From an uncultured Clostridia bacterium (GTDB lineage Bacteria > Bacillota > Clostridia > Christensenellales > Borkfalkiaceae), in contig CALVXG010000005.1 of the NCBI GenBank assembly GCA_944368925.1, forward strand, positions 1 to 64,000: DNA of 64,000 nucleotides, written 5' to 3'. Shown piece by piece: positions 42,502 through 51,160 of the stretch (the stretch's first letter is position 1; the number at the start of each line of letters is the position of its first letter). The notes under the pieces were generated by a model. The model had not been told where the DNA came from. It made no database searches and was given only the letters and a program-made list of their open reading frames with translations. The position numbers and the translations under genes are program-made.

Positions 42502-42807
42502 GTATTTTTAACAATGAATCAAAAGCACACCTCATAGGAAGCCTCACACGATTTACTCATTGTCTTTTACGCGCCCTTTGCCCTTCCGCCGCTTTCGTGC
42601 ATCGGACAAAATATTTATTGTGAAGTCCGTATATCCTGCTCGAAAACACCTGCGACACCATAATAGGCCGAACCGCAGAACGGTCCGACCTATTATAGTG
42701 AGAGAATATGAAAAAAGTTTTGTGTAAGCTGATTTAGGTTTTACGTGCATAGTATACAGCACAATTATGTTGATTGTATGAAAAGGCAATGAATCTATCA
42801 TAAAAAA
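42502..42807. other. Gap between pyk hairpins and the FAD oxidoreductase gene
   Basis: About 300 bp. The only structure seen is an imperfect 15-bp stem at 42661-42695 with two mismatches and no T-run; it may be the weak terminator of the oxidoreductase operon. The small open frames here look accidental. Confidence 0.3.
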
Positions 42808-44334
42808 TCAGATATATTTTTCACAAATGAGTTCCGCGATCCGTATACCGTCCGAAGCCGAGCTCGTTATCCCTCCGGAATAGCCGCACCCCTCGCCGCA
42901 AGGATAAATCCCTGCAACGTTCACGCTTTGCCCGTCGGGGCCTCGAAGAATGCGGACCGGCGAAGAAAACCTCGTCTCGGCGGCAGTCAAAACAGCGTCG
43001 GGATCCGCGAACCCTTTCAAATGCCTGTCCATATCCAGTATTGCCCGTTTCAGCGTATCCGATACATATTCGGGAAAAATATTTTTCAGCATCGCACCTT
43101 CCGTACCGATCGCATACGTAGGCACGACGTCTCCGAACCGAACCGTTCTTCTGTCGGCAAGAAAATCTTCCACGCGCTGTGCGGGCGCCCTGTAATTTCC
43201 TCCGCCCGCTTCAAACGCCTTCCTTTCGACAGCGCGCTGAAAAGCAATGCCGCCTAATACGTCCGAACTGTCAAAATCTGTACGGCGGACCTGCACAAGC
43301 AAACCGCTGTTGGAATTTCGTCCGTCGCGAGCATAATCGCTCATACCGTTCGTGACAACGCCCCCGCGCTCGCTCGCGGCAGGAATCACGACTCCTCCGG
43401 GACACATACAAAAGGTAAAAGCGCTCCGCTCTCCCGCATGGCTGACCAGCTTATAATCTGCCGCAGGGAGCAATTTATGTGTGACAGAGTACTGTGCTAA
43501 ATTGATTTTTTCCTGTAAATGTTCGATTCTTACGCCGATCGCAAACTCTCTTGCTTCCATCGCAAGGCCGTGCCGCTTCATGGCAAAAAAGGTATCCCTG
43601 CTGCTGTGTCCGACCGCCAAAACAATGACTTCTGCCTCCTCTTCGTACGTCTGACCGCCGATGAGATCTTCCAATATGACCGTCCTGACCTTCCCGTTTT
43701 CTTCCGTAAAATCTTTGAACAAGGTATGGAAGCGGACTTCCCCGCCATTTTTGAGAATATAGTTGCGCATCGACGCGACAACGCCGCGCAGCTTGTCGCT
43801 CCCGATATGCGGCTTGTTCAGATACAAAATTTCTTGCGGAGCTCCGAACTCGGCAAAGATTTCCAAAACCTCGAGGTTGCGCGGATCTTTCGTCTGCGTG
43901 TTCAGCTTTCCGTCCGAAAACGTGCCCGCCCCGCCTTCTCCGAACTGCACGTTGTTGTTTTCGTCCAGCTCTCCGCCTGCAAAAAATTTTCGGTTCTGCT
44001 CTGCCCGCTCTTCCACGGAGCCTCCCCGCTCTATAACGATGGGCCGTATTCCGCCTCTGATCAAACGGATCGCACAAAACAAACCCGCAGGGCCGCTCCC
44101 TACCACGTATACACGCCCTGACTGCTTTTTTACCTGCGGATATACCTTCGCCGTTTTCTTTGGAACCGTCTTCTCCGCCTCGATCCGATACACCCATCGG
44201 ATCTCTTGCTTGTTACGAGCATCCAGCGATTTTTTTATAATTTGAACATACCTGCAGCCGGGGACTTTTTTTGCCGCAATTTTATAAATAAGATCCTCGC
44301 TTTCCCCGGGTTTTAATTTGATTTCAAACAGCAT
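42808..44334 (-). CDS. FAD-dependent oxidoreductase, COG2509 type
   Basis: 508 aa. An N-terminal domain of about 75 residues precedes the Rossmann dinucleotide motif VYVVGSGPAGLFCAIRL. Further landmarks are NNVQFGEGGAGTFSDGKLN (about 125-143), LAVGHSSRDTF, and the C-terminal IYPCGEGCGYSGGITSSA. This is the uncharacterised FAD-dependent dehydrogenase group widespread in Firmicutes and Bacteroides; the substrate is unknown. It overlaps the end of the upstream HI0933-like gene by 11 bp, so the two flavoproteins are probably made together. Confidence 0.9.
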   Translation of the reverse strand: MLFEIKLKPGESEDLIYKIAAKKVPGCRYVQIIKKSLDARNKQEIRWVYRIEAEKTVPKKTAKVYPQVKKQSGRVYVVGSGPAGLFCAIRLIRGGIRPIVIERGGSVEERAEQNRKFFAGGELDENNNVQFGEGGAGTFSDGKLNTQTKDPRNLEVLEIFAEFGAPQEILYLNKPHIGSDKLRGVVASMRNYILKNGGEVRFHTLFKDFTEENGKVRTVILEDLIGGQTYEEEAEVIVLAVGHSSRDTFFAMKRHGLAMEAREFAIGVRIEHLQEKINLAQYSVTHKLLPAADYKLVSHAGERSAFTFCMCPGGVVIPAASERGGVVTNGMSDYARDGRNSNSGLLVQVRRTDFDSSDVLGGIAFQRAVERKAFEAGGGNYRAPAQRVEDFLADRRTVRFGDVVPTYAIGTEGAMLKNIFPEYVSDTLKRAILDMDRHLKGFADPDAVLTAAETRFSSPVRILRGPDGQSVNVAGIYPCGEGCGYSGGITSSASDGIRIAELICEKYI

Positions 44335-45553
44335 TGCATTCCCTTTCCTTTATCGCCTCCGCTGCGACGGCTCCGCTCGAAAACGCCCATTGCAGATTAT
44401 ACCCGCCGCATTCGCCGTCCACGTCGACCGTCTCGCCGATGATATACAGACGATCGCACTTTTTACTCATTAACCGATCGTCGAGTTCCCGCATCGACAC
44501 CCCGCCTTTGGTGACCTGCGCATTTTCAAACCCTTCGCTTTTGCCGATCGTCAGTTCAAAAGCAAACAACATTTTGACGATCGTCGGCAACACTGCCGCC
44601 GCTTTTCTGATGGATACGGCGGAAGAAATTCCGCACCTTTTTAAAACAACACGCCCTATGGCACTGTTTACGACGCCGCGAAGTAAATCTTCCGCCCCAA
44701 GCTCCGCATAATACCGTGCCTTCTCGCTTAAAAGAGAAAATACGCTCTCCTTTGAAAAATCGGGCAGAAAATTCAGATACAGCTTATCGCCCTGCGCACA
44801 AAACGCGGACAGACGGAAAATAAGATCGCCGCTGACGCCCGCGTCCGTGAACAGCACATCGCCGCGTCCGACAGCGATCGTTTTGTCTCGACCGCCCTCT
44901 TTTCGGATAAGTTCCGCCGCGCAATATGAACGGATCCCTTTTAAAGCACGGATATCCGTCTGCTCCGTACGCAGACGCACCAAAGACGGAAAAAGCGGCG
45001 TGATCGTATGTCCGAAAGAGGAGGCAAAGCGATAGCCGTCGCCGTCCGACCCGAAATGCGGCGATGCTTTCCCTCCGCAAGCAAGCACGAGATATTTTGC
45101 CCCGTACTCCCCGTTCTTTGTCCGAACGGAAAAATCAGCGCCTTTGCGAACTTCGAGTACAGTTTCTCCCGTCAGTACGCGGACGCCCGCCCGCGCAAGA
45201 GCGAATCGAAAAAGATCCGTCACCGAAGAAGCCTGGCGCGAGGCGGGATATACCCTCCCGACTTCGTCCGCACCGAATAAACCGCCGAGTTTCGACAAAT
45301 ACTGCAGTAAATCAGATTTTCCGAAACGCTTCAACACATTTTCCGCGCTCCCCGTCGACGAAAAATAATGGCGCGATGCCATGTCTTCGTTCGTCACATT
45401 CCCCTGCCCGTTCCCCGTTGCGGACAATTTCCGCCCGAGCCGCTCGTTTTTTTCGAGGATCGCCACGCCGCGCACGCCGCTCTCTGCCAGCCGCAACGCG
45501 CACATCATTCCCGAGGCGCCTCCTCCTATGATCAATACAGAAAATTTTTCCAT
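44324..45553 (-). CDS. HI0933-like (BaiN/YhiN-type) flavoprotein
   Basis: 409 aa of the usual length. The FAD-binding motif VLIIGGGASGMMCALRLAE is at the N-terminus, followed by NERLGRKLSATGNGQGNVTN, the family signature. The C-terminal CGGYNLQWAFSSGAVAAE closes the FAD site. Members have been linked to reductive steps in bile acid 7-dehydroxylation (BaiN), but most are of unknown function, so no substrate is claimed. It is the first gene of a two-gene operon with the COG2509 flavoprotein and diverges from the YegP-domain gene. Confidence 0.92.
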   Translation of the reverse strand: MEKFSVLIIGGGASGMMCALRLAESGVRGVAILEKNERLGRKLSATGNGQGNVTNEDMASRHYFSSTGSAENVLKRFGKSDLLQYLSKLGGLFGADEVGRVYPASRQASSVTDLFRFALARAGVRVLTGETVLEVRKGADFSVRTKNGEYGAKYLVLACGGKASPHFGSDGDGYRFASSFGHTITPLFPSLVRLRTEQTDIRALKGIRSYCAAELIRKEGGRDKTIAVGRGDVLFTDAGVSGDLIFRLSAFCAQGDKLYLNFLPDFSKESVFSLLSEKARYYAELGAEDLLRGVVNSAIGRVVLKRCGISSAVSIRKAAAVLPTIVKMLFAFELTIGKSEGFENAQVTKGGVSMRELDDRLMSKKCDRLYIIGETVDVDGECGGYNLQWAFSSGAVAAEAIKERECNAV

Positions 45554-45580
45554 GTAAAACCTGTACTTTGTATTTGCTTT

Positions 45581-45609
45581 ATTCTATCGTATTTTGAAAA
45601 TTTTGTCAA
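45581..45609 (-). promoter_or_regulatory. Promoter of the flavoprotein operon
   Basis: Consensus TTGACA (45609-45604), 17-bp spacer, TAGAAT (45586-45581). Confidence 0.85.
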
Positions 45610-45635
45610 ACGGAATCAAAAATATCCACCTGTGC

Positions 45636-45664
45636 TTGACAATTTACACTTTTTGTATTAACAT
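45636..45664 (+). promoter_or_regulatory. Promoter of the membrane YegP gene
   Basis: TTGACA (45636-45641), 17-bp spacer, TAACAT (45659-45664). It runs in the opposite direction to the flavoprotein promoter 27 bp away. Confidence 0.65.
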
Positions 45665-45698
45665 TATAATGAAAAAAATAAAGATCGGGGTGATTCTA

Positions 45699-46562
45699 AT
45701 GACCGCTATTATTGAATATTTTAAAGCCAACCCTCTGTTTTTCTGGATCATTGCGGCATGCGTCGTCGTTGTGCTGATATTGATCATTGTCGCTATCGCA
45801 AAGGCGGCTCACAAGGCAAAACGGAAATCTTCCGCTGTCGCAGAAGAAGAAAGCGTGCAGCCCGCCCTTCCGAGTGAGAACGCCGCGGAGGCAAAACCCG
45901 CTCCCGTCGTTCAGGAAGTGACGGAAGAGAAACAACCTGCGCCGAACGAAGATTCCGCCGAAGAGCCCTGCCCGATTGCAGCGGAAAGCACCCAGCAGAC
46001 GGAAGAAAAAGCGGTTGCTGAGCCTGTCAAAGCAGATGCGGAAAAAACACCGCAAACGAATGACCCCGTGAAAACGGAAGAAGCACCTGCCGAAAAGGCC
46101 AAAGTCGCTTCTGTCAATACCGATCAGACCCGCGTCGCTTCGCGCCCTGCGGCAGAAAAGCTGCTCGAGAACACCTCGGAAGACGAAGACGACGACAAAA
46201 AACAGGTTTATACGGGCAAATGGGTCATTCTCAAAAATGAGGACACCGGCTCCTATTACTTCGAGCTTCGTGCCAGCAACGGAGAAAAATTGCTTACGAG
46301 CATCGACTACACCTCGCTCTCCGGTGCGAAAAACGGCATCAAGACGCATAAGAACAACATTTTGCGCAACAATATCGTCATCTCGCAAAACAAGAAAAAA
46401 CAGTATTTCTTCCGCCTTTTGAACGGTTCCAAACAACTGCTCTGCACGGGCGAAACGTACCCGACGAAAGCGCGCTGCGAAAGCGCCGTCGATTCCGTCA
46501 AACGCTTTGCCGAAAGTGCCGTCGTCACCGTTCAGAAAGAAAACGAAGAATCGGAAGACTGA
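45699..46562 (+). CDS. Membrane-anchored protein with YegP/DUF1508 repeats
   Basis: 287 aa from the ATG at 45699 (GGGGTGATT upstream). The frame stays open further 5' but that part overlaps the promoter. A short N-terminus and one membrane helix (about 12-32, FFWIIAACVVVVLILIIVAI) lead to a long Ala/Glu/Pro/Lys low-complexity linker (about 35-165) and two tandem YegP-type units (about 174-277; GSYYFELRASNGEKLLTS and KKQYFFRLLNGSKQLLCT). Soluble YegP proteins are small and of unknown function; the membrane anchor plus linker is unusual. A basic stretch KAAHKAKRK after the helix suggests the domains face the cytoplasm. Confidence 0.82.
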   Translation: MTAIIEYFKANPLFFWIIAACVVVVLILIIVAIAKAAHKAKRKSSAVAEEESVQPALPSENAAEAKPAPVVQEVTEEKQPAPNEDSAEEPCPIAAESTQQTEEKAVAEPVKADAEKTPQTNDPVKTEEAPAEKAKVASVNTDQTRVASRPAAEKLLENTSEDEDDDKKQVYTGKWVILKNEDTGSYYFELRASNGEKLLTSIDYTSLSGAKNGIKTHKNNILRNNIVISQNKKKQYFFRLLNGSKQLLCTGETYPTKARCESAVDSVKRFAESAVVTVQKENEESED

Positions 46563-46581
46563 CAACTTTTTAAACGATCCG

Positions 46582-46611
46582 AAAGCCGCAGGCGTATCCG
46601 CCTGCGGCTTT
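46582..46611 (+). terminator. Terminator of the YegP gene
   Basis: A 13-bp GC-rich stem with a 4-base loop and TTCTTTTTA after it, 20 bp past the stop. Confidence 0.88.
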
Positions 46612-46919
46612 TCTTTTTATCGGAACGACTCTGCCTGTCTTCTTTGATTCATGTCTTTCCCTTGGCAAAAATTCCGCGCGGCAATCCCTCCTGCACACAT
46701 AAACAGTTCTGAGTTCCGCCTTGCGGCAAACAGCACCGCCCATTCCCCGCCTACGGCACACACTTGCAACATAAAAATCTTTGTTTTTGACATCCGTTGA
46801 GAAAAACATTGACGGGTTAAAAAATACCGACTATAAGCCTGCATGACTTTATAGCCTGCAAATGCTCATAATTGCCAGCGCTTTGAGCGGATAAATAATC
46901 GGCATATGCAGATAGTATT
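46612..46919. other. Gap between the YegP gene and serS terminators
   Basis: About 310 bp between two converging terminators. I see no supported gene or RNA; the two minus-strand open frames here (about 75-80 codons) have no ribosome binding site and no recognisable domain. Confidence 0.3.
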
Positions 46920-46945
46920 AAAGGCGCCCGCAAGCGGGCGCCTTT
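46920..46945 (-). terminator. serS terminator
   Basis: An 11-bp GC stem (46920-46930 with 46935-46945) with a CAAG loop, nine bases past the serS stop. Confidence 0.8.
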
Positions 46946-46953
46946 CCGTCAAA

Positions 46954-48243
46954 TTATTTTTTTGCGGGGAGAATTTTGTCTTTCCCGCCCATGTATTTAC
47001 GCAGCACTTCCGGAATCGTTACGCTTCCGTCTTCATTCAGATGATTTTCAATCAATGCGATCAGCATGCGGGGCGGCGCCACGACCGTATTGTTCAGCGT
47101 GTGCGCAAAGGCATTCCCCTTTTCCGTTTTGTAGCGGATTCCGAGACGGCGCGCCTGCGCGTCGGTCAGATTGGAGCAGCTGCCCACTTCGAAATATTTT
47201 TTTTGGCGGGGACTCCAAGCTTCCACGTCGATGCTCTTGTATTTCAGATCCGCCAGATCTCCCGAACAGCATTCCAGCGTACGCACGGGAATCTGCATCG
47301 AAACAAACAGTTCAACCGTGTAAGAGTAAAGTTTCTCGAACCACGCCCTGCTCTCTTCCGGTTTGCAGATGACGATCATTTCCTGCTTTTCAAACTGGTG
47401 AATCCTGTAAATCCCTCTTTCTTCGATGCCGTGCGCACCCTTCTCTTTACGGAAGCAAGGCGAATAGCTCGTCAACGTAAGCGGCAGTTCCTTTTCGTCG
47501 AGCACCGTGTTCATGAATCTTCCGATCATGGAATGTTCGCTCGTACCGATCAGGTAAAGGTCTTCCCCTTCGATCTTGTACATCATACCGTCCATTTCTT
47601 CAAACGACATGACGCCAGAAACGACGTCGCTGCGAATCATGAACGGCGGGATCACATAGGTAAAGCCCTTGTCGATCATAAAATCACGCGCATACGTCAA
47701 AACGGCCGAATGCAGGCGCGCGACGTCTCCCAAAAGATAATAGAATCCTTGACCGCTCGTGCGGCGTGCCGAATCGAGATCAATTCCGTTGAGGCGCTCA
47801 AGTATGTCCAGATGATACGGCACTTCGAACGGCTTTTCGACCGGCTCCAAAAAGCGCTTGCGTTCAACGTTCTGCGAATCATCCTTGCCGATCGGTACGT
47901 CGTCGGCGATAATGTTCGGAATCGCCATCATGTCGTGTTTGAGCTTCGCGGAGATTTCCTCCGTCTGCGCTTCGATCTGTGCGATGCGCTCGTTGTTTTG
48001 CACGACTTCCTCTTTAACCTTTGCCGCTTCTTCCGCCTTTTTCTCACGCATCAGCTGCCCGATCTGCGCGCTGAGCGTATTCCGCTTTGCCCTGCATGCG
48101 TCGCCTTCCTTTTGCAACTCGCGGCGCTTCGCATCGAGAGCAAGCACTTCGTCTACGAGCGGAAGTTTCTTATCCTGAAATTTTTTCCGGATATTTTCCC
48201 GCACGGCATCCGGATTGTTCCGCAAAAAATTAATATCGATCAT
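46954..48243 (-). CDS. serS: Seryl-tRNA synthetase
   Basis: 429 aa. The N-terminal antiparallel coiled coil (about 25-110) that grips the long arm of tRNA-Ser is followed by the class II core: TSEHSMIGRF, motif 2 SPCFRKEKGAHGIEERGIYR, and motif 3 NNTVVAPPRMLIALIENH. It has the usual length. GGAGG lies 7 bases before the ATG. It charges tRNA-Ser in the cytoplasm. The gene is alone, divergent from the P-type ATPase gene; no T-box is visible, since only about 30 bp separate its -10 box from the ATG. Confidence 0.98.
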   Translation of the reverse strand: MIDINFLRNNPDAVRENIRKKFQDKKLPLVDEVLALDAKRRELQKEGDACRAKRNTLSAQIGQLMREKKAEEAAKVKEEVVQNNERIAQIEAQTEEISAKLKHDMMAIPNIIADDVPIGKDDSQNVERKRFLEPVEKPFEVPYHLDILERLNGIDLDSARRTSGQGFYYLLGDVARLHSAVLTYARDFMIDKGFTYVIPPFMIRSDVVSGVMSFEEMDGMMYKIEGEDLYLIGTSEHSMIGRFMNTVLDEKELPLTLTSYSPCFRKEKGAHGIEERGIYRIHQFEKQEMIVICKPEESRAWFEKLYSYTVELFVSMQIPVRTLECCSGDLADLKYKSIDVEAWSPRQKKYFEVGSCSNLTDAQARRLGIRYKTEKGNAFAHTLNNTVVAPPRMLIALIENHLNEDGSVTIPEVLRKYMGGKDKILPAKK

Positions 48244-48273
48244 AAATTTGCCTCCGTGTTTCTTTCCTATATT

Positions 48274-48302
48274 ATTTTAAAACAATTTTTCCGTTTTGGC
48301 AA
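48274..48302 (-). promoter_or_regulatory. serS promoter
   Basis: TTGCCA (48302-48297), 17-bp spacer, TAAAAT (48279-48274). Confidence 0.8.
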
Positions 48303-48382
48303 TAGATTGCGCGCCGTTTTGCCAATTTACTTCCTTTTTTTCCTGCGCCGTAAGGCGAATCGTAAAAGTACGAATAAATTGT

Positions 48383-48411
48383 TTGTTTTCAAATATATTT
48401 TATGGTATAAT
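48383..48411 (+). promoter_or_regulatory. Promoter of the P-type ATPase gene
   Basis: TTGTTT (48383-48388), 17-bp spacer, TATAAT (48406-48411), 35 bp before the ATG. Confidence 0.75.
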
Positions 48412-48446
48412 GACAGTATAGCAATCCGTTTTTAACAGGAGAATGT

Positions 48447-51071
48447 ATGGACAGAAAAAAGAAGCTGTTCGGAGCAGGCACCCGCGATAAGGCCGCTCCT
48501 TCCGCTCAAAATTCCGCGCCGAAAAAAGACGCTGCAAACTCTTCTCTGCGCGTGGAAGATTACGTGAGGGAAAAACTCGCCGACTCGGACACAAAACCCG
48601 TTTCCCCTGCGGCCGAACAAGATCTTCTCAAAATCAAAAAAGAGTTTCATAAAAACAAGAAACAGGCCGCCGCGCCCGCCGATATACGGCGCTATTCGCC
48701 CGACCTTTTGAAAGGGCTCTCCTCCTCACAGGTCAGCGAACGCTTTTCGCAGTGCCTTTTCAACGATACGAACCAGAAATATTCCAAATCTTACGCAAGT
48801 ATCTTTGTCGGCAACCTGTGCACCTTCTTCAACCTGCTTTGCATTCTGGCCGCTGCTGCCCTCATCTATTCGGGCGCAAGCGTTTCGCAATTTCTCTTTG
48901 TCATCATTTTTTCGCTGAATATCGGTTTCGGTATCGCTACGGAGATTATCGCAAAACGGAAAATCGACAAACTCTCTCTTTTGACCACCCCCACGGCCGT
49001 CGTCATACGCGACGGCGAAAAGCAGGAGATCCATTCCAAAGACATCGTGCTCGACGACATCGTCGTGCTTTCCCTCGGAAACCAGATCCCTGCCGACTGC
49101 ATTCTCGCGGAAGGCAGCATCGAGGTCAACGAATCGCTGCTGACAGGCGAATCCGTGCCCGTAAAGAAAGAACCGGGCGACTTGTTGTATGCGGGTAGCT
49201 TTATTTCCAGCGGAACCTGCAAAGCCAGGGCTGAAAAAGTAGGCAAAAATACCTACCTCAATTCCCTGTCTTCCAAAGCAAAAAAATACAAAAAACCCAA
49301 CTCGGAACTGATGCGTTCCACAAAACTCATCATTCTCATCGTCGGTCTCCTCATTATCCCGATCGCTGGATTTATGTTCCCCGTCAACTGGGCAAACTAT
49401 AACCCCGCTTCGGGCCTTACACAGATCAACGACACCATTCAGCGCACCGTGTCCATCGTGATCGGCATGATCCCTTCGGGAATGCTCCTTCTTACGAGTA
49501 TCGCCCTCACGCTCGGCATCATCCGACTCATGGCGCACAACACGCTCGTTCAGGATCTCTACTCGCTGGAAGGACTCGCGCGCGTCAACGTTTTGTGCCT
49601 CGACAAGACGGGCACCATCACCGACGGACGCATGAAAGTCAACGACTGCATGCTTCTGTCCAACCCGACTGATTTTTCCATCAACGAGATCGTCGGATCC
49701 TGTCTTCATTCTTTGCAGGACAACAACCAGACTTCCATCGCACTGTACAATTATTTCGGGCACAACACTACCTTGACCCCGACGGCGACTTTGCCTTTCT
49801 CTTCCAAGAGAAAACTTTCCGCCGTCACCTTCGCCGAAATCGGCACGGTGGCGATCGGCGCGCCCGAATTTGTATTGTCGAGCGTGCCCGAAAAGATCAA
49901 TAAAATTATCAATCAATACGCCTCCATGGGCCTTCGCGTGCTCATCGTCGCCATGTCCGCGGGGAAAATTACGGGCGATAAACTGCCCGCTTCTTTCAAA
50001 CCCGTCGCGATCGTTTCCATCGCCGACAACATCCGCGACGACGCCGCGCAAACCATTCGTTGGTTCAAGGAAAATGACGTCGCCATCAAAGTGATCTCGG
50101 GCGATAACCCCGTCACCGTTTCGGAAGTCGCAAAGCGCGTCGGCGTATCCAATGCAGAAAAGTACATCTCGCTGGAGGGGCTCAACGAAAAGGAAGTCAT
50201 TTCCGTTGCCAACAAATATACCGTCTTCGGCCGCGTTACGCCCGAACAGAAAGCGATCCTGGTAAAAGCCATCAAGTCGGAAGGAAATACGGTCGCCATG
50301 ACGGGCGACGGCGTGAACGATATCCTCGCCATGAAAGAGGCAGATTGCGCCGTCAGCGTCGCTTCCGGCAGTGACGCCGCCAAAAACGTGAGCCACATCG
50401 TCCTTTTGGACAACAACTTTTCGTCCATGCCGCGCGTCGTATTCGAGGGCAGGCGCGTCATCAACAACATCCAGAATTCCTCCTCCCTGTATCTGATGAA
50501 GACATTCTTCACCACCATCTTTGCCATCATTTCCATTATCGGCTGGGAGCTGTACCCTTTCAAAACAAACAATCTGATGCTTCTGGAATTCTTCGTCATC
50601 GGCGTACCTTCGTTTTTCCTCTCCCTGCAGCCGAATACCAACCGCGTCCAGGGACGATTCCTATCAACCGTTCTCTCACGGGCCTTCCCGTGCGCCATCG
50701 TCCTCGTCCTTGCCGTTCAAAGTACGCGCATTCTTTCCAACCTTCAGCCGCAGTACTTTGCCGAACATTACGAAGAAATTTCCACGCTCATCATTACCTT
50801 TACGGGTTTGGTCATGCTCTACCGCGTCTGTATGCCGTTCAATATGTTCCGCGCGATCCTCTTTGCGGGAATGTGCGCGCTCTGCATCATCGGTATCACT
50901 CTCCTGCCCGAAATGTTCCTCGGCAATCCCTATACGCCCGACTTCGTTTCCGTGCTCTATATCATCGTGGTCGTCCTGCTCGCGTTCCCGCTTACGGGTA
51001 TCATGATCAAGATATTCGACCATCTGCGAAACTCCAAAAAAACGGACAATCGGTTCGAAAACAGAATCTGA
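48447..51071 (+). CDS. P-type cation-transporting ATPase (CtpE/Exp7-like)
   Basis: 874 aa. An N-terminal Ala/Lys-rich cytoplasmic extension of about 85 residues precedes the ATPase. The actuator loop has LLTGESVPV (near 232), the phosphorylation site is CLDKTGT (Asp near 386), and the hinge is MTGDGVND (near 619). The helix 4 ion-site motif reads GMIPSGMLLLTS, closer to CtpE/Exp7-type calcium pumps than to the PEGL of ordinary P2 ATPases. It moves a cation across the membrane using ATP; calcium is a reasonable but unproved guess. It has its own promoter and shares a terminator with the opposing aspartate kinase gene. Confidence 0.9.
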   Translation: MDRKKKLFGAGTRDKAAPSAQNSAPKKDAANSSLRVEDYVREKLADSDTKPVSPAAEQDLLKIKKEFHKNKKQAAAPADIRRYSPDLLKGLSSSQVSERFSQCLFNDTNQKYSKSYASIFVGNLCTFFNLLCILAAAALIYSGASVSQFLFVIIFSLNIGFGIATEIIAKRKIDKLSLLTTPTAVVIRDGEKQEIHSKDIVLDDIVVLSLGNQIPADCILAEGSIEVNESLLTGESVPVKKEPGDLLYAGSFISSGTCKARAEKVGKNTYLNSLSSKAKKYKKPNSELMRSTKLIILIVGLLIIPIAGFMFPVNWANYNPASGLTQINDTIQRTVSIVIGMIPSGMLLLTSIALTLGIIRLMAHNTLVQDLYSLEGLARVNVLCLDKTGTITDGRMKVNDCMLLSNPTDFSINEIVGSCLHSLQDNNQTSIALYNYFGHNTTLTPTATLPFSSKRKLSAVTFAEIGTVAIGAPEFVLSSVPEKINKIINQYASMGLRVLIVAMSAGKITGDKLPASFKPVAIVSIADNIRDDAAQTIRWFKENDVAIKVISGDNPVTVSEVAKRVGVSNAEKYISLEGLNEKEVISVANKYTVFGRVTPEQKAILVKAIKSEGNTVAMTGDGVNDILAMKEADCAVSVASGSDAAKNVSHIVLLDNNFSSMPRVVFEGRRVINNIQNSSSLYLMKTFFTTIFAIISIIGWELYPFKTNNLMLLEFFVIGVPSFFLSLQPNTNRVQGRFLSTVLSRAFPCAIVLVLAVQSTRILSNLQPQYFAEHYEEISTLIITFTGLVMLYRVCMPFNMFRAILFAGMCALCIIGITLLPEMFLGNPYTPDFVSVLYIIVVVLLAFPLTGIMIKIFDHLRNSKKTDNRFENRI

Positions 51072-51101
51072 AAACAACGTATTCTTTCCTGCGGGAAAGG
51101 C

Positions 51102-51146
51102 AAAAGAGGAGCGCTTCCGAGCAAAGCTCGGAAGCGCTCCTCTTTT
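51102..51146. terminator. Bidirectional terminator between ATPase and aspartate kinase genes
   Basis: A perfect 21-bp stem (51102-51122 with 51126-51146) with an AAA loop and A4/T4 ends, between two converging genes. Confidence 0.9.
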
Positions 51147-51160
51147 GTATCGTTTTAAAC

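Noticed and set aside
42553..42801. 82-codon minus-strand frame in the pyk-oxidoreductase gap
   Set aside because: No ribosome binding site, no domain, and it spans an inverted repeat.
46570..46844. Two overlapping minus-strand frames of 75-79 codons
   Set aside because: They run into the YegP terminator, have no ribosome binding site and look like Arg/Cys-rich chance frames.
46906..48435. 509-codon plus-strand open frame over serS
   Set aside because: Shadow of serS on the other strand; it also crosses the serS terminator and both promoters.
48726..50396. 556-codon minus-strand open frame
   Set aside because: Antisense to the P-type ATPase gene, Asp/Gly/His-rich, no recognisable domain.
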